From Diphasiastrum complanatum (taxonomy: Eukaryota; Streptophyta; Lycopodiopsida; Lycopodiales; Lycopodiaceae): a stretch of DNA of 64,000 nt. Both the position numbers and the translations under genes were made by a program. Below the pieces are notes generated by a model. It had not been told where the DNA came from, did not search any database, and worked only from the letters and a program-made list of their open reading frames with translations. The stretch is taken from contig CM055109.1 of NCBI GenBank assembly GCA_029204225.1, forward strand, positions 42,486,044-42,550,043. Direction: 5' to 3'. Below are positions 61,986 through 64,000 of this stretch, piece after piece (the first letter of the stretch is position 1; each line of letters starts with the position of its first letter).

Positions 61986-62861
61986 GTAATTATTATCTGA
62001 AGAAGGTACAGAATCGCACGAGCAGATAATAGCTTCTTGAAGAGAAACATTTTGTGGTGTGTTCAATGACCTTATTTGTTGCTCTTAATGCGAGTGAATC
62101 ATTATAAAGTGAGCAGTGATTTTGAAGTTACTATGTATGCTTAGTGGAATAGGAGGATTTGAGGCATAATCTGAATGCATGCGACCTAGGCCCAAATGAA
62201 TTTGTGACATTAGTTTAGTTCTGTTTGTCAGAGAGGTTGCATTCTGGAATTCGAGTTGCTTATATGCCAGCCCCAAAGAATCGCTTGCCAGTGCCATTTA
62301 TTTGTTTGTGATTGGAAAATTGTTCAGTTAGAAGACTGCCGTTTAGTATTTACTAATTTAGTGACTATTTAACTTGCTTTGATTTATGTGATAGTAAGAT
62401 TAAAAATAGGATTCATGTTTATTTCATCAGGAAGACGTTTACTTATAGATGACAAACAATTTCAAATTTTTATACAACAAATCAAGGCCATTTAGACACA
62501 TGCTACAAGGATCCATGTTTGTAGGAGACTTGATCTATTGGGCTAGAGGGCCTATAGGGTTCATGATCCACTGGCTTGAAGATGAGGTCAGGGGGACAAG
62601 CTAAAAACGCAATCGCAATTTTTTCTCCAAAAGAGAAGGGTTTTAAGGTGTCATGCCAATCATCATTTGCATGCTATTACAACAATTTAGCATCAAATTG
62701 AATGGAAAATCATGCACGATCAAAAAGCTAGAAGAAACTTTAAGGAGCATCCATAAAGTTGCCATCAATGTTCCAAGAAGCCATTAATCATCATCAAATG
62801 GAGCTGAATTATAGTGCATCGGTCGTCAATCAATAGATCAAGCTCTTTACGAGAGTTTGAC
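61986..62861. other. Intron 3 of the PITH gene or flanking sequence
   Basis: Starts with the donor GTAATT. No further PITH exon is recognisable here. Confidence 0.5.
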
Positions 62862-63231
62862 TGTTAGAAAACCGACTTGCTGATACTAGTTACCAAGACA
62901 AGAATCCTATTGTTGTTAGACAATAGCCAAACACAAATGAGCTAGGGCGTACTACATACTTATAGACTTTGGTCTATGCCGAAAAGCAAAAGCAGCCTAA
63001 AAGCTAATTGATGTCTTTATATAAGGTAAAACCATCAACACCTATGTATAGCAAAAAAACTTGTGCTCCAAGTCAAGCACTAGAATCTTGACCTTGTCTA
63101 ACTATAGTCTAACTTGACTTTTACTAAATAAGGTAAAGGCCCCTAGAATTAGCACGCAGGCATGGCCCAATAATCCTAATTAATCCTAAATAACAACATT
63201 AGGGGTAATAATGTGAACATTAACTCTAACA
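62862..63231 (-). mobile_element. Copia-type LTR, complete, with adjacent polypurine tract
   Basis: About 370 bp with ends TGTTAG ... CTAACA on either strand. On the minus strand it is preceded by AAGGGGGAG (63232-63240), so it is the 3' LTR of a minus-strand element. Confidence 0.75.
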
Positions 63232-63732
63232 CTCCCCCTTAATGTTTACATTGTCAAGGACTATGCATAGCACAAGTATGTATGTGTATTCTCCATGAAG
63301 CCCATGTAATGAGGATCCTCAATTTTGGTGTAGAATCCACGATCAACTCTGATCTCAACGTCTTTATTACTCAACGTAGAACTTCCTTTGTATGATGATG
63401 TGGAATTCCTTCGAATGGCGATCGTTTTTATATGAACCTGCTTCATATGACTTCCCAATGTCTTGCTTTTGTCTTCATGTCCCTTTAGTGTATATGTGTG
63501 ACCACCATGAGTGCAACATATCACCCGATTCATTGACTTCCTTTGAATTAAAGAACTTTGTAGACATGATAACCTTTGCCTTAACCTTGAGAACTTTGCT
63601 TGAAGATTGACTCCCTGAGTCTCTTTGAACATCTTCCAAGCTATAACAAATATGTAAGGATCTCACTAACATCCATAAAGAAAAGATAATCCTCTTTGAT
63701 TACCATAGCACTATCATGACAATTATAACTAA
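63232..63732 (-). mobile_element. Internal fragment of the LTR element
   Basis: Carries a 123-codon minus-strand open frame (63261-63632) with VICCTHGGHTYTLKGHED, which I cannot assign to a pol domain. It sits between a full LTR and a truncated one. Confidence 0.45.
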
Positions 63733-63935
63733 AAGCACCAATACCTATCTATAGCAAACAAACTTGTGCTCCAAATCAAGCACTAGAATCTTGAACTTGT
63801 CTAATTATAGTCTAACTTGACTTTTACTAAATATAGGTAAAGGCCCCTAGAATTAGCATCCATGCATGGCCCAATAATCCTACGTAATCCTAAATAACAA
63901 CATTAGGGGTAATAATGTGAACATTAACTCTAACA
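63733..63935 (-). mobile_element. Truncated LTR of the same family
   Basis: Matches the right about 200 bp of 62862-63231 with around 90% identity by eye. It ends CTCTAACA and abuts the next LTR with no spacer. Confidence 0.75.
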
Positions 63936-64000
63936 TGTTAGAAAACCGACTTGCTCATACAAGTAACCCAAGACAAGATTCCTTTTGTGACGAAACAATA
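63936..64000 (-). mobile_element. Start of a third LTR of the same family, cut by the window edge
   Basis: TGTTAGAAAACCGACTTGCT matches 62862 onward. Confidence 0.75.

Overview
This window is nuclear DNA from a plant. Coding sequence is sparse, genes are split by GT-AG introns (one of about 19 kb), and most of the rest is decayed retrotransposon sequence. One host gene encodes a coiled-coil protein ending in a DUF4795-type domain, the domain of the animal sperm-flagellum protein QRICH2. Axonemal genes survive only in land plants with swimming sperm. With the large introns and retroelement load, this points to a fern or another motile-sperm lineage (lycophyte, bryophyte, cycad, Ginkgo) and away from flowering plants and conifers. 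The lineage call is an inference.

Layout. 1-952: a repeat arm carrying an 82-codon ORF, present again at 57175-58060 with its main part inverted. 953-8500: non-coding, with microsatellites, short tandem duplications and LTR remnants. 8824-42323 (+): the DUF4795/QRICH2-like gene. I placed 18 exons whose phases all join, giving an open frame of about 1035 codons. Intron 9 (17617-36750) holds a deleted Ty3/gypsy element (-), a gypsy RT remnant (+), a head-to-tail array of five L1-like LINE copies (+), a chimeric Ty1/copia element with an LTR (-) and a CpG-rich foldback. 42324-47600: intergenic repeats, a hairpin and a GCATGT minisatellite. 47623-49395: a 5' LINE portion (ORF1 and part of the endonuclease). 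49400-60200: copia and gypsy fragments on both strands. 61411-61985 (+): the first three exons of a PITH-domain (PITHD1-like) gene that runs on past any exon I can find. 62862-64000: copia-type LTRs including a direct LTR-LTR junction.

The most unusual content is the LINE family. Each arrayed copy starts and ends in a (TC)n tract. The 3' ends share a short hairpin whose stem bases change in compensating pairs, then AAAAGA-N-GTTAATAAAGC, then (TC)n instead of poly(A). The ORF2 C-terminus ends in a perfect PCNA-binding (PIP-box) motif that shows only synonymous change between two copies. Together this suggests a microsatellite-targeting, PCNA-tethered LINE with stringent 3'-end recognition. No tRNA, rRNA, CRISPR or prokaryotic operon was seen.
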